From an uncultured Clostridia bacterium (lineage in GTDB: Bacteria; Bacillota; Clostridia; Oscillospirales; Acutalibacteraceae), in assembly GCA_945912145.1 (NCBI GenBank), contig CAMEBF010000002.1:62001-126000 (forward strand): a stretch of DNA of 64,000 nt, given 5' to 3'. Position numbers and translations under genes: made by a program. The notes below the pieces were generated by a model that was not told the origin of the DNA, did no database searches, and saw only the letters and a program-made list of their open reading frames with translations. Of the stretch, positions 16,867 to 26,585 are shown in pieces. Within the stretch, counting starts at the first letter, position 1. Each line of letters begins with the position of its first letter.

Positions 16867-17433
16867 TTAATCGGAAAAATCCACCGCTGTCACGGCTGCG
16901 CGATACTGCTCGAGGCTGTTCAGAAAAACGGTTTTGCCGTAGCAGCAAAGTGCTTCCGAGTCCCTATCGCCGCAGAGCATCGCGAAGGTTTTGCCGATCT
17001 GCTCCGGATCGGCGGAGCTGCCGTCCAGATTCATGTAATAGAACGAAAACGCCGTGGACGAAAGCAGCTTGCTGTAAAGCTCCGGCGTGTCATCGGTCAG
17101 CGTGTCGTACAGCATCGATAGTGCCGAGGTCGAAAGAATTGGATCCGGCATATCATGGTTCAGGCAATATTCCGCCGTAAAAACGGAGAGAATGATCGCC
17201 TGATCCTTCATCGCACGGTCAAGCTCAACGCCGCAGCATTGCGCCGTCGTCAACAGTTCTTCCTTCTGCGCCGCCTCAGGGAACGAATCGGCAATCGTCT
17301 TGCCGAGCTGTTTCGCCTTTTGCAGGTTGCCCGAAAGCACCTGCCGCTTCATCTCGTCGGCGATCACGACAGGCTCCGACTCCTGCGTTTTCTTCACCGG
17401 AGAGAAAATTTTAATGTCAAAATCGTCGTTCAT
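16867..17433 (-). CDS. Unknown 188-residue protein
   Basis: Not recognised. It is an acidic, soluble, probably all-helical protein with several Cys residues (AQCCGVELD, EALCCYGKT) and a short N-terminal segment (DFDIKIFSPVKKTQ) before the helical core. AAGGAG precedes the ATG. It is 26 bases downstream of the PHP phosphoesterase gene and probably cotranscribed with it; it converges with the phage head operon but shows host-like composition. Confidence 0.7.
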   Translation of the reverse strand: MNDDFDIKIFSPVKKTQESEPVVIADEMKRQVLSGNLQKAKQLGKTIADSFPEAAQKEELLTTAQCCGVELDRAMKDQAIILSVFTAEYCLNHDMPDPILSTSALSMLYDTLTDDTPELYSKLLSSTAFSFYYMNLDGSSADPEQIGKTFAMLCGDRDSEALCCYGKTVFLNSLEQYRAAVTAVDFSD

Positions 17434-17459
17434 ACTCCATACTCCTTCTTGCCGCAGCG

Positions 17460-18344
17460 TCAGCCCTCCGCAAGAGCCGCCTCCTGCGCCGCCAGCTTTT
17501 TCTGCTGCCGCTTCATTTTTGTTTTATATCCCAGAAGCTCGCTGAGCTGCTGTTTCGGGGTCACATAATCGCCGACGGACCAAGTGCCGTGATTGTACAT
17601 GCCGTGAAAATCGCTGCCGCCCGTCATTAACAGTTTATGCTGTTTTGCGATGGAAATCAGTCTTTCCTCATTTTCTTTGGAACAGGTCGGATGCCAGACC
17701 TCGACACCGTTGAGTCCTGCCTCGATCAGTTCATCCAGAATATCAAAATTATCATACAATGCCGGATGCGCCAGAACAGAAATGCCACCGGCGTCCTTAA
17801 CGGCCTGCAGCACCTCAAACACATCGGCAAAACGCGGCTGAACATAAATCCCGCCGGCTTTTTCACGGCTGAAAAGTTCATCATACATATCGCCGTAAAT
17901 CGACATGGTATAGCCGCACTGCATGAGCGCGTGCATAATATGCTGTTTATACAGATTCGTCGAACCCTGCGCGCACTTCATGATAAGCTCCGGTGCGACG
18001 GCAAATTTTTTCGCCGCCTTGAGCATCATATACTGCCCCGCCTTTTTCCGTGCCGCAGAATTCTTGTGGCACAGTCCCTCGATCCGGTCGGGACTGTCAA
18101 ACAAATACGCAAGAATATGCACATTTTTGCCCGTTCTCGTATCCATTGCCGAAAGCTCCACGCCGGGAATAACCCGGACGCCACTTCTCTCTCCGATAAT
18201 CTTTGCCCGTACCGTGCCGGCAAGGCAATCATGATCCGTGATCGCGATCGTTTCAATGCCGCGTTTGGCGGCCAGCGCGATCAACTCATCCAACCCTAAA
18301 GTACCGTCAGACAATTTTGTATGACAGTGTAAATCTCCACTCAA
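17460..18344 (-). CDS. PHP-domain phosphoesterase (TrpH/RNase AM-like)
   Basis: Metal-dependent phosphoesterase of 294 residues with the PHP motifs in order: GDLHCHTKLSDG, AITDHDCLAG, GVELSA, HILAYLFD, LAHPALYDN, GVEVWHP and GGSDFHG. Relatives act as 3',5'-nucleoside bisphosphate phosphatase or 5'-to-3' exoribonuclease on short RNAs. Start: a TTG at 18344 nine bases behind AGGAGG is preferred; the longer frame upstream gives a poor N-terminus. Its close neighbour is the unknown gene downstream. Confidence 0.88.
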   Translation of the reverse strand: MSGDLHCHTKLSDGTLGLDELIALAAKRGIETIAITDHDCLAGTVRAKIIGERSGVRVIPGVELSAMDTRTGKNVHILAYLFDSPDRIEGLCHKNSAARKKAGQYMMLKAAKKFAVAPELIMKCAQGSTNLYKQHIMHALMQCGYTMSIYGDMYDELFSREKAGGIYVQPRFADVFEVLQAVKDAGGISVLAHPALYDNFDILDELIEAGLNGVEVWHPTCSKENEERLISIAKQHKLLMTGGSDFHGMYNHGTWSVGDYVTPKQQLSELLGYKTKMKRQQKKLAAQEAALAEG

Positions 18345-18553
18345 AAAAAGTATCCTCCTAAAATAATGAAACCGGCACTCGATTACAAAAAAGCGCACAT
18401 TCCCTCAATATAACTTATTGTTAATATAATACTCCTTTTTTCCTTATTTTGCAAGGGGTTCTCTCGAAATTTGACAAAAGATTTTTTGGTTTCATCTTGT
18501 ATCTTTCATTCCTTTATGGTAAAATAAGAAAAAATCCAAAGGAGCGTTTTTCT

Positions 18554-18979
18554 ATGCTGAAAAATATTCCGGCGATCATTCCGCCTGAACTTTTAAAAAT
18601 ATTGGACGAAATGGGACACGGCGACGAAATCGTCATCGGCGACGGCAATTTTCCGGCGGCGTCGAACGCCAAACGGCTTGTCCGCTGCGACGGTCACGGC
18701 GTATCCGAACTGCTCGACGCTGTTCTGCAATTGTTGCCGCTTGACACCTATGTGGAAAGTCCCGTCATGCTCATGCAGGTGACGCCCGGCGACGACGTCG
18801 ATCCCGTCATCTGGAAGGATTACCGCAAGATCGTTGACAAGCATCAGGACAACGTCACGTTCTCCGAGATCGAGCGTTTCGCGTTTTATGAGAGAGCAAG
18901 AGACGCCTATGCCATTGTCGCGACCGGCGAAAGCGCGCTGTACGCGAACGTCATCCTGAAAAAAGGCGTCGTGATCTGA
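18554..18979 (+). CDS. fucU: RbsD/FucU family sugar mutarotase
   Basis: About 141 residues. MLKNIPAIIPPELLKILDEMGHGDEIVIGDGNFPA is the family N-terminus, with the catalytic His in MGHGD; the end VATGESALYANVILKKGVV also matches. FucU interconverts anomers of L-fucose; RbsD acts on ribose. The length and motifs favour FucU. Start at the ATG at 18554 with AAAGGAG nine bases upstream, not the earlier in-frame codon. A weak promoter (TTGTAT-16-TAAAAT, 18498-18525) may serve it. Followed after 21 bases by a dCMP deaminase. Confidence 0.85.
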   Translation: MLKNIPAIIPPELLKILDEMGHGDEIVIGDGNFPAASNAKRLVRCDGHGVSELLDAVLQLLPLDTYVESPVMLMQVTPGDDVDPVIWKDYRKIVDKHQDNVTFSEIERFAFYERARDAYAIVATGESALYANVILKKGVVI

Positions 18980-19000
18980 AACAACACACGGAGGGATCAT

Positions 19001-19495
19001 ATGAAACGGAGCGATTACATTTCGTGGGACGAATACTTCATGGGAGTCGCCGTGCTGTCGGCGAAACGCAGCAAAGACCCGAACACGCAGGTCGGCGCGT
19101 GCATCGTCAACGACGGCAACAAGATCATGACCGTCGGCTATAACGGCTTCCCCATCGGGTGCGACGACGACGTTTTTCCGTGGGAACGCACCGGCGACGA
19201 GCTGGAAACGAAATACCCCTATGTCTGCCATGCAGAGCTCAACGCGATTCTCAACAGCCGCGGCACGAACTTAGAGGGCTGCCGCATCTATGTAACGCTT
19301 TTCCCGTGCAACGAATGCGCCAAGGCCATTATCCAGAGCGGCATCAAAGAGGTCGTCTACATTTCGGATAAGTATGCGGCGACGATGAGCACGGTCGCCT
19401 CCAAAAAAATGTTTGACGCGGCAGGCGTGAAGCTCAGAAAGCTGACGCCGATGCGCGACGAGATCCGGCTTTCGTTCCGGATCGAAGATATGTAA
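19001..19495 (+). CDS. Deoxycytidylate deaminase (ComEB-like)
   Basis: Zinc enzyme making dUMP from dCMP, 164 residues. The zinc site is visible as CHAELNA (His and catalytic Glu) and PCNECAK; the N-terminus has the family stretch [25 protein letters not shown]. Supplies dUMP for thymidylate synthesis. RBS GGAGG. Cotranscribed with fucU by spacing. Confidence 0.92.
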   Translation: MKRSDYISWDEYFMGVAVLSAKRSKDPNTQVGACIVNDGNKIMTVGYNGFPIGCDDDVFPWERTGDELETKYPYVCHAELNAILNSRGTNLEGCRIYVTLFPCNECAKAIIQSGIKEVVYISDKYAATMSTVASKKMFDAAGVKLRKLTPMRDEIRLSFRIEDM

Positions 19496-19532
19496 CCAAA
19501 AGGAAGAAAGGAGAAGCGGGAACGGGACATAT

Positions 19533-19640
19533 TTGAGTGAAGAGTGAAGAGTGAAAAGTGAAAAGAATCGGAAGCCCTTCGGGCTTGATTAAAAAGATAC
19601 AAGCATTCTGCATTCTTAATTCTTAATTCCTGAAAACCGC
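19533..19640. repeat. Hairpin/heptamer intergenic element (copy E)
   Basis: Runs of the heptamer GTGAAGA/GTGAAAA (19537-19565), then CGG and the hairpin AAGCCC-TTC-GGGCTT (19572-19586), then GCATTCTTAATTCTTAATT. It is a short member of the element family seen at 31371, 40258, 44470 and 50582. Confidence 0.75.
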
Positions 19641-19651
19641 AACAAAACAAT

Positions 19652-21262
19652 ATGACAAAACCTATCCGAGGGTCGGCGCCGAGTCCCGACCATATTATGA
19701 TCAGTCTCAACGGCGACGCCTGCACACAGATGGCGGTGACATGGCGCACCAGTACGGACATTGAAAACGGCTATGTTCTCTACAAAGAGAACGGTCAGGG
19801 AGAAGCAATGCGTTGCGACGCGGCGAAAGAGCTATTCGTCAGCGATATTGACGAGAGCCACATTTTTTCTGTTCTCTTGACAAATCTCAAGCCCGACACG
19901 CGCTACACCTACACCTGCGGCGACGATGCGCACCGCAGCGAGGAATTTTATTTCACGACTTCCCCTGAGAATCTGACGAAATTCAAATTCATCTGCGTTT
20001 CCGACCAGCAGAAGGGCGAGCCGCACGACTGCCCGGATTATTCATACTTTCAGAACTTTGTTAAAAAGATTCTGCGCGAAAATCCCGACACACGTTTCAT
20101 TCTGACCGGCGGCGACAACACCGACTGCGGTCAGCACGAAGTTCAGTGGAACGGCGCGTTTGAAGGCCTTAAGGGCATCGCGGAGCATATCCCCATGATG
20201 ATGACCGAAGGCAATCACGACACAAGAGGCTTCAAAAACTATGACACCGGCGAGGGTCGTTACTACTCCGAGCCGGCGGAATTCTTCTGCCGTCAGCTCA
20301 AAGGTGCCTATCCCGACAACGGCCCTGAGGGCTGGAAAACGGAAAACTATTTCTTCGATTACGGCAACGTTCACTTCACGATCATGGGCGTCAACGGTCC
20401 CGAGGATGTCAACGAATGGGCGATCGCGAGCAACAGGAACACCGACAAGACCTGGAAGCTCGGCGCGTATCACTTCCCGATCTGTTATTCCGGCACGGAC
20501 TGCCAGAATTACGACGCCTATCCCGTGATGACCGAAGCGTTCGAGTCGTTCGATCTCGTCTTCTCCGGCCATGAACATAATTTTTCCCGCAGCTTCCCGC
20601 TGAAAAATGAAAACCTCTACGACCGTCCCTCTCAGGGCACGATCCACTATATGCTCGGCAACAGCGGCGGTAATCCGCCCGGCGCGAGAACCATCTCAAA
20701 GATCTGGCACGCGGCATTCTTCCCGCAGGAGGTGCCCGACGCGATGGTCGCCATCGTCGAGGTAGACGGCAACAAAATGACGCTGACCTCCGTTTTGGAC
20801 GACGGCCGCATCGTGGATAAATGCATCATCGACAAAGACAAGGACGAGATTCTCCCCTACGCCTTGGCGCCGACCTTCAACCGCACGCGCATGATGTTCA
20901 AGGGGGCGGATCCCGGTCTGTGTCAGGCCTCGACGCCCTGTATGCAGCAGGACGGCGTCTGGTATGCGCCTCTCGCAACGCTCATCGCCTACATCGGCGG
21001 CTCCGTCTGCAAGGAGAAAGGCAAAGTGACGCTTTCGGTTTACGGCAGCACCGCAACCTTCTATGAGGGAAGCGACATCGCCGATACGGACAAGGGCAAA
21101 TTACAACTCCCCGCAAAAGTCGTCAGAGGAGAGAGAGAGCAGCTCTATATCCCCTGCGACGGCTGCCACGCATTCGATATGCGTTGGGCGTACGCGAGCC
21201 GCAACAACTTCATCTCTTTCGAGCATGAGAGTGAAGACAAACCCGTGACGGTTCAGCCGTAA
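19652..21262 (+). CDS. Metallophosphoesterase with purple-acid-phosphatase N-domain
   Basis: 536 residues. An N-terminal fibronectin-like domain (about 10-95; TQMAVTWRTS, LKPDTRYTYTCG) precedes a calcineurin-like phosphoesterase with metal-binding motifs CVSDQQ, LTGGDNTD, EGNHD and FSGHEHNFSR, and a C-terminal domain (about 415-530) resembling the stalk domain of copper amine oxidase N-terminal repeats (DGVWYAPLATLIAYIGGSV). Such enzymes are normally secreted, yet no signal peptide is seen. There is also no clear ribosome site at 19652, so the true start is uncertain. It follows an intergenic repeat element. Confidence 0.82.
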   Translation: MTKPIRGSAPSPDHIMISLNGDACTQMAVTWRTSTDIENGYVLYKENGQGEAMRCDAAKELFVSDIDESHIFSVLLTNLKPDTRYTYTCGDDAHRSEEFYFTTSPENLTKFKFICVSDQQKGEPHDCPDYSYFQNFVKKILRENPDTRFILTGGDNTDCGQHEVQWNGAFEGLKGIAEHIPMMMTEGNHDTRGFKNYDTGEGRYYSEPAEFFCRQLKGAYPDNGPEGWKTENYFFDYGNVHFTIMGVNGPEDVNEWAIASNRNTDKTWKLGAYHFPICYSGTDCQNYDAYPVMTEAFESFDLVFSGHEHNFSRSFPLKNENLYDRPSQGTIHYMLGNSGGNPPGARTISKIWHAAFFPQEVPDAMVAIVEVDGNKMTLTSVLDDGRIVDKCIIDKDKDEILPYALAPTFNRTRMMFKGADPGLCQASTPCMQQDGVWYAPLATLIAYIGGSVCKEKGKVTLSVYGSTATFYEGSDIADTDKGKLQLPAKVVRGEREQLYIPCDGCHAFDMRWAYASRNNFISFEHESEDKPVTVQP

Positions 21263-21305
21263 CGATGCAAAATTTAGAATGAAGAATGCAGAATGACTGC
21301 GTAAA
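21263..21305. repeat. Heptamer-rich remnant
   Basis: TTAGAATGAAGAATGCAGAATG directly after the phosphoesterase stop resembles the heptamer flanks of the hairpin elements, here without hairpins. Confidence 0.4.
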
Positions 21306-21327
21306 TTACAGTTTTGCATAACAAAAA

Positions 21328-21362
21328 CTCCTCGGAATGGAATGTTCCGGGGAGCTTATTTT
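21328..21362 (+). terminator. Terminator of the metallophosphoesterase gene
   Basis: CTCCTCGGAA pairs with TTCCGGGGAG (one G-T pair) around TGGAATG, then CTTATTTTT. Confidence 0.8.
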
Positions 21363-21481
21363 TGGTTCAGATTGGTATTCGTGTAAAAATCTGTAGATTT
21401 TTCTTTATTTTTAACACTAAAATACACGAACTTTTTATAAAAACTTACATGAAACGACACGAATCATGTTTTAGCAAAAGT

Positions 21482-21522
21482 CAAAAGGCAGAGAGAGCCA
21501 AAGCCCTTTCTGCCCTTTTACT
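21482..21522 (-). terminator. Terminator of hup
   Basis: AAAAGGCAGAGAGAG and CCCTTTCTGCCCTTTT form a stem whose minus-strand side ends in TTTTGACTTTT, just after the hup stop codon. Confidence 0.75.
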
Positions 21523-21540
21523 GATTCTATTCGCTGTTGA

Positions 21541-21816
21541 TTATTCGGCAACGGCGTCTTTCAGCGCTTTGCCTGCTTTGAAAGCGGGAACCTTCGTTGC
21601 GGCAACCGTCATGGATTCACCCGTTCTGGGGTTGCGGCAAACTTTCTCGGAGCGCTCACGGACTTCAAATGTACCGAAGCCGACAAGCTGAACGCTTTCG
21701 CCCTTGGCCAGAGCTTCGGAAACAGCTGCTACGACCGCGTTAACGGCTGCCTCAGCGTCTTTCTTGGAAAGATTGCTCTTTTCCGCAACTGCTGCTACAA
21801 GTTCTGTCTTTTTCAT
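21541..21816 (-). CDS. hup: HU-type DNA-binding protein
   Basis: 91-residue histone-like protein. It begins [20 protein letters not shown] and has the DNA-arm segment [21 protein letters not shown] and the end [14 protein letters not shown], all diagnostic of HU/IHF. It bends and compacts DNA as a homodimer. AGGAGGAAAGAG stands before the ATG. Last gene of the long minus-strand run, 57 bases after mazG. Confidence 0.96.
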   Translation of the reverse strand: MKKTELVAAVAEKSNLSKKDAEAAVNAVVAAVSEALAKGESVQLVGFGTFEVRERSEKVCRNPRTGESMTVAATKVPAFKAGKALKDAVAE

Positions 21817-21873
21817 GGATCTCTTTCCTCCTTTTTTAATCTTCCAAATTTATTATAAATCTTATTTGGTTGC

Positions 21874-22602
21874 TTAGTCATAGAGGTTTGGCAAATTTTT
21901 TGCGCCGTCTTCCTCTTTTTCAAAATCCGCAAATGATGCAAGAAACGCGTCGGTGACATCGGTCAGCGCCTCTTCGGCGTCGATGCCGTTCTGTCTCGCG
22001 GCGGCGACGGCAGCAAACAGGAGCTTGCCGATTTTCTCCGGCGTAACGCCGTCACGAAGCGCAGCGGCCTTTTCCTCCACATAGAAAACGGCGTCCTGCG
22101 GATTCTCCGCGCCGGCTTTTGCCGCTTTATGCTGGAGCTTCTGGCTGCGCATGAGCGCCGGCAATTCTCTCGGAACAGAAGCCATCGCCTGCGTCGTAGA
22201 GGTCTGATGCTTCGTCCTGCGTTTGATGGCGTCCCAGTTCGTCAGCACGTCGTCCGTGTTCTGCACGTCAACATCGCCGAACACGTGAGGGTGACGGACA
22301 ATCAGCTTTTTGCAGATGCCGTCCGCAACATCGGAAAAATCGAAAACGCCTTTCTCCTTTTCCATCTGCGCATGGAACACGACCTGCAGCAGCACGTCGC
22401 CGAGTTCCTCCTGAAGCAGCTCCGCATCTTCTTTATTGATCGCCTCGACGACCTCGTAGGTTTCCTCGATAAAATTCTTCTTGATGGATTCATGCGTCTG
22501 TTCGGCGTCCCACGGACAGCCGCCGGGAGCGCGCAGAATCGCCATGATCGCGAGAAGATCGTAAATATCGTATTTTTCCTTAAATTCAAAAGAGTCCGTC
22601 AT
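21874..22602 (-). CDS. mazG: MazG nucleoside triphosphate pyrophosphohydrolase
   Basis: 242 residues, with the MazG start LLAIMAILRAPGGCPWDAEQTHESIKKNFIEE and metal-binding EEL-GD (LLQEELGDVLLQVVFHA) followed by a second, weaker MazG half. It hydrolyses NTPs/dNTPs to monophosphates, cleaning the pool and moderating (p)ppGpp responses. Located in the minus-strand run with the Rel gene, upstream of hup. Confidence 0.93.
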   Translation of the reverse strand: MTDSFEFKEKYDIYDLLAIMAILRAPGGCPWDAEQTHESIKKNFIEETYEVVEAINKEDAELLQEELGDVLLQVVFHAQMEKEKGVFDFSDVADGICKKLIVRHPHVFGDVDVQNTDDVLTNWDAIKRRTKHQTSTTQAMASVPRELPALMRSQKLQHKAAKAGAENPQDAVFYVEEKAAALRDGVTPEKIGKLLFAAVAAARQNGIDAEEALTDVTDAFLASFADFEKEEDGAKNLPNLYD

Positions 22603-22637
22603 AATTTTCCGTCCTGTGAATTGGCATCTTCTATATA

Positions 22638-24410
22638 TTAACCGATTAGATCGTATTTTTCAAGTATTTTACAAATTTTTTCTCCGCCGGGAAGCATTTT
22701 TATGTCTTCACGGACCAGTGTGCGGGTAAAAAGCAACGCTAAAACGTATACGACCACCGCGATCAGGATTCCGATACAAGCCGCAAACGTCGAAGTATCG
22801 ATCCGCGAATTGACGGAGAAATCCGGCAGGAAGTTCCCGGCAAGCCCCGAAAACGCCCATGCGCCGACGCCGCAAAGCGCAGCGCAGAAGAGCGGTTTGA
22901 AGAAAACGGATTTGTAGCTGATCCTCACGCCGGTCTCCCGGATCAGCGCGTTCAGATTGACGCTGACCGTGATGAGATAAAAACAGAATGTACCAATGAC
23001 GGCGCCACGGATATTCAGCTCGGGAATGCCGACGAGAATGAAATTGACCGCGACCTTGACAAAGGCGGCAACCGAAACGGATTTCATCGGAATATCCGCC
23101 CTGCCGATCGCCTGCAGCATATTGATCAGCGGCTGCGCGGCTGCCATCACAAATGTGAAACAGCCGTACATCGCCATCACGGAAGCCGAAATCGTCAGGC
23201 TGCTGGACGCACCGTAAACGATATGTAAGATTTCTTTCGCGAGAATCGCCATGCCGAGGCCGATGGGCAGAGAAATGAGCATCGCCACACGCAGAACGGA
23301 TTCCACGGAGGAGCGCACCATCAGTTTATTTTTCTGCGTCCACGCTTCGGAAAGCACGGGAATGGCGCTGGTGCCGAGCGCGACCGTAATGGTCGGAACA
23401 AGATTGCGGAAATCAAGCGCGATCTCATACGCACCGTAAAGGTACGATTTGAGTTGGGTATTGTTCATCTTTTCCGCCAGCGCAAGTGCTTCGCTGTACA
23501 TATTCGTGATGACGGAAACGTCGCTGTCAATCGCCGCTTTCAGGCGGAACTGAATCGACCAGGAGTCAATGAGATTCGTGATATTCATCACCAGCGTGCT
23601 GACGACGACGGGAATCGCAATCGCCATGAGCATTTTGGCAATCTTCTTGCCGGACACAGCCTCGGGAGATGACGCGCATTCCTCTTTTGTGATTTTATCG
23701 CCGACAATTTTGTGGCGGATCATCAAGAAGAGCAGCGACGTGACAGCGCCCATCGTGACGCCGAAAATTGAAGCCGCCGCCGCATAGGGAGCGAGTGCCA
23801 TGACCGCTTCTTCGCTTGTCGCGCAGACGGTGCCGTAGACAGGCTGACCTGCGGCGAAGCATTTCATACCGTGCTGCTGTACGACATAGGCAAGGCTCAA
23901 ACCGAAAACGAGCTTGCCCACGACCTCGAACATCTGCGAAACGGCAGACGGCGTCTGATTATGCAGTCCCGAGTAATAACCGCGGTACGTCGCCATGACG
24001 CAGCAGACGAAGACGGCCGGCGCGATCATGATAATCGACGGCAGGGACTCCATCGCGTCCATGGATTTCACATAAGGATATGCCAGAAGCAGCAGAACAA
24101 CGGTGCCGATAAGACCCGTGACAAAGAACAGCCGGAACGCAACCTTAAAGATTTTTTTCACATCGTTGAAGCGTCCCTGGGCGATATTCTGCGCCACGAG
24201 CTTGGAGATTGCCACGGGCAGACCCGCCATGGAGATATTATAGATCGGGATATAGATATTATAGGCCGTCCCGGTATAGCCTCTGCCGACGGTGCCGATG
24301 AGCTCCGTCAGCGGGATTTTATAAAGCAGGCCGATGACTTCGACAAAGGCCGTTGCGATCACGAGCACAAGCGCGCCGTTCAGCAACGATTGTTTTTTTC
24401 GTCCGCCCAT
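22638..24410 (-). CDS. SpoVB/MurJ-type polysaccharide or lipid flippase
   Basis: 590 residues with about 14 membrane segments, belonging to the MOP superfamily. The N-terminus LLNGALVLVIATAFVEVIGLLYKIPLTELIG and TAYNIYIPIYNISMAGLPVAISKLVAQN are typical of SpoVB-like proteins, which move lipid-linked cell-wall precursors and are needed for spore cortex in Bacillus. It lies between hemZ and mazG; the order mazG next to a spoVB-like gene is common in Firmicutes. Confidence 0.85.
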   Translation of the reverse strand: MGGRKKQSLLNGALVLVIATAFVEVIGLLYKIPLTELIGTVGRGYTGTAYNIYIPIYNISMAGLPVAISKLVAQNIAQGRFNDVKKIFKVAFRLFFVTGLIGTVVLLLLAYPYVKSMDAMESLPSIIMIAPAVFVCCVMATYRGYYSGLHNQTPSAVSQMFEVVGKLVFGLSLAYVVQQHGMKCFAAGQPVYGTVCATSEEAVMALAPYAAAASIFGVTMGAVTSLLFLMIRHKIVGDKITKEECASSPEAVSGKKIAKMLMAIAIPVVVSTLVMNITNLIDSWSIQFRLKAAIDSDVSVITNMYSEALALAEKMNNTQLKSYLYGAYEIALDFRNLVPTITVALGTSAIPVLSEAWTQKNKLMVRSSVESVLRVAMLISLPIGLGMAILAKEILHIVYGASSSLTISASVMAMYGCFTFVMAAAQPLINMLQAIGRADIPMKSVSVAAFVKVAVNFILVGIPELNIRGAVIGTFCFYLITVSVNLNALIRETGVRISYKSVFFKPLFCAALCGVGAWAFSGLAGNFLPDFSVNSRIDTSTFAACIGILIAVVVYVLALLFTRTLVREDIKMLPGGEKICKILEKYDLIG

Positions 24411-24478
24411 TTCCTTCTTCCTTTCCGATGTGAATGGAAAATATGCAGACTGCGGCAGTTTACGCCGCTTTCTGCATG

Positions 24479-25939
24479 TTATTTTCCGAGTTCCTCATAA
24501 AATGCGGTGATTCTGTTTTTCCGTTCGGCTTGTTCACCGAACCGGCTGATATATTCATATGGATATTTGAAGTTAAAAATGCGTTCAATCTTATTTTCAT
24601 ACGGAGATTTCAGCTTTGTCACGGCGCCTCCGCCTGCCGCCAACACCGTATGAATCTCTTCCATCATGTAAATATTGTAGAGACACTCCTGTCCCTCACG
24701 GCTCCAGCCGACGTTCTCATTGTTGCCGACAGATTTGCTCTGCCGGTACATATAATACGGAAAATAGCCGTTTTGCGTCAGCGCGTCCGCCGCGAAAGAC
24801 AGCATACGGCACGTTTCCCTGGCCGCCGTTCCGGCTTCGCCGCCGGTGACAAGAGAAGAAGCCCGTTTGAGTGCCAGCGTGTGCACCGTGATATTTTCGG
24901 GAGAGAGCGCGATCGCCTTTTCGACGCTGTCGCAGAAGCCCTCAAAGCTGTCGCCGGGCAGTCCCGCGATCAGATCCATATTGATCGTATCGAAGCCCGC
25001 TTTTCTCGCCTCGCCGAACGTATCGACAATCATCTGCGCCGTATGACGACGGCCGATGGTCTGCAAAACCTCGTCGCGGAATGTCTGGGGATTGACGCTG
25101 ATGCGCGTCACGCCGGCGTCTTTCATGATTTTCAGTTTTTCGGGGTTGAGCGTATCCGGACGCCCCGCCTCGATTGTATATTCGCGCACGGCGGAAACAT
25201 CAAAGCAGTCGGCGACCGCCTTGGTGACGGTGGCAAGCTCCCGTTCGTCAAGCGACGTCGGGGTGCCGCCGCCGAAATAGATTGTTTCGAGCTTCAGACC
25301 CAAACCGTTCGCGATACCGGCGATCATTTTCAGCTCCTCGCACAGCAGCCGCACATAATCGGGCATCAGCTTTTTTGCCTGCGCAATGGAATGCGAAACG
25401 AACGAGCAATAGCTGCACCGCGTCGGGCAGAACGGAATAGACACATAGAGCGAGTAGGATTCGGGCGTCGAGAGCGCGATGATCCTGTCCTCCGCATTGG
25501 CAACAGAACGGGCAAGCGCCGTCTTTTCCGGCGAGACGAACAATTTATCACGAAAATAGCGGCTCGCCGCCTCTTCGCCGTCGGACGACATCAAACTTCG
25601 CATGAGCTTGGACGGTCTGACGCCGGTCAGAATGCCCCACGGCGGCGTATAGCCGGTCAGCGCCGTCAGGACTTCATACAAAAGCTGCGCCAGAACCAGC
25701 TCCTGCTCCTTTTCGTCGCCGTCCGGGATCGTTTTTTCACGTTTTTCCTTTTTATCGCCGAGCAGAACCGCACAGAAAAGCGTGCATTGTCCGTTTTCGC
25801 ATTTCCGGACGGTCAGCGCGTAGTTTTCCGTCTCCGGCGGCAGATCGGGCACGACGGTGATTTTTTCAAGCGGGAAAAATATCCGCAAAACGTTTTCCGT
25901 TTCATAGCAAAAGGAATGGTTCAGAACCGATAGAATCAT
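24479..25939 (-). CDS. hemZ: Coproporphyrinogen dehydrogenase-like radical SAM protein HemZ
   Basis: 486 residues. The radical SAM cluster motif is PFCPTRCSYC, preceded by an N-terminal domain of about 155 residues characteristic of HemZ versus HemN; LETIYFGGGTPTSL and GLPGDSFEGF follow. It is related to oxygen-independent coproporphyrinogen III oxidase; members without an N-terminal catalytic Tyr set may have other roles. The start codon overlaps the stop of the upstream MBL gene (4 bases). Confidence 0.88.
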   Translation of the reverse strand: MILSVLNHSFCYETENVLRIFFPLEKITVVPDLPPETENYALTVRKCENGQCTLFCAVLLGDKKEKREKTIPDGDEKEQELVLAQLLYEVLTALTGYTPPWGILTGVRPSKLMRSLMSSDGEEAASRYFRDKLFVSPEKTALARSVANAEDRIIALSTPESYSLYVSIPFCPTRCSYCSFVSHSIAQAKKLMPDYVRLLCEELKMIAGIANGLGLKLETIYFGGGTPTSLDERELATVTKAVADCFDVSAVREYTIEAGRPDTLNPEKLKIMKDAGVTRISVNPQTFRDEVLQTIGRRHTAQMIVDTFGEARKAGFDTINMDLIAGLPGDSFEGFCDSVEKAIALSPENITVHTLALKRASSLVTGGEAGTAARETCRMLSFAADALTQNGYFPYYMYRQSKSVGNNENVGWSREGQECLYNIYMMEEIHTVLAAGGGAVTKLKSPYENKIERIFNFKYPYEYISRFGEQAERKNRITAFYEELGK

Positions 25940-26574
25940 ATTGATCTCCGTTTGATATAGGGGTTTTGGTTTCTCTCAAGGCTGAGCGTCGTCTCCCGAT
26001 CATGCCCGGGATAGACGGCATAATCGCCGTTCAGGGCAAAAAGCCGGAGCACGGAATCGTTCAGCTCCTCAAAGCTGCCGCCCGGGAAATCCGTCCGTCC
26101 GACGGAGAGATGAAACAACGTGTCGCCGGTAAACAACGCGTCGCCGATGCGATAGGTCACGCCGCCTTTGGTGTGTCCCGGCGTATGAATGACCTGAATG
26201 TCGCCGTCGCCGAACGGCAGCGTATCGCCGTCATGCAGCAGAATATCCGCATTCAGCTTTTCCTGCGCGCCGCAGCCGAAGCCACGCGCCAGGCTCAGCA
26301 AATCGTCGTGCAGGCACGCTGCGTCCGCTTCGTGAATCGCGACAGGCGTCTGAGCATATTGTTTTTTCAGCGCAGCCACGCCGTCGATATGGTCAAAGTG
26401 ACCGTGCGTGAGCAGAATATAGCGAAAATGTCGGATCCGTTCGTCCTGCAAAGCCGCCAGAATTTCCGCCGTGCATTCGCCGATGTCAATCAGCGCGGCG
26501 TCGCCTGTTTTTTCGTCGATCACGAGATAGGTATTTGCCGAAACGGGCCCTGAAACAAAATGTTCAATGATCAT
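25936..26574 (-). CDS. Metallo-beta-lactamase-fold hydrolase (YqgX/glyoxalase II-like)
   Basis: 212 residues with the signature LLTHGHFDHIDG, a downstream His in VIHTPGHTKGGV, and Asp in LFTGDTLFHLSVGRTD, plus the last His in YPGHDRETTL, giving a full dinuclear metal site. Probably hydrolyses thioesters such as hydroxyacylglutathione or bacillithiol conjugates. Part of the rel-dtd-hemZ run. Confidence 0.9.
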   Translation of the reverse strand: MIIEHFVSGPVSANTYLVIDEKTGDAALIDIGECTAEILAALQDERIRHFRYILLTHGHFDHIDGVAALKKQYAQTPVAIHEADAACLHDDLLSLARGFGCGAQEKLNADILLHDGDTLPFGDGDIQVIHTPGHTKGGVTYRIGDALFTGDTLFHLSVGRTDFPGGSFEELNDSVLRLFALNGDYAVYPGHDRETTLSLERNQNPYIKRRSI

Positions 26575-26585
26575 AGTATCGATCC

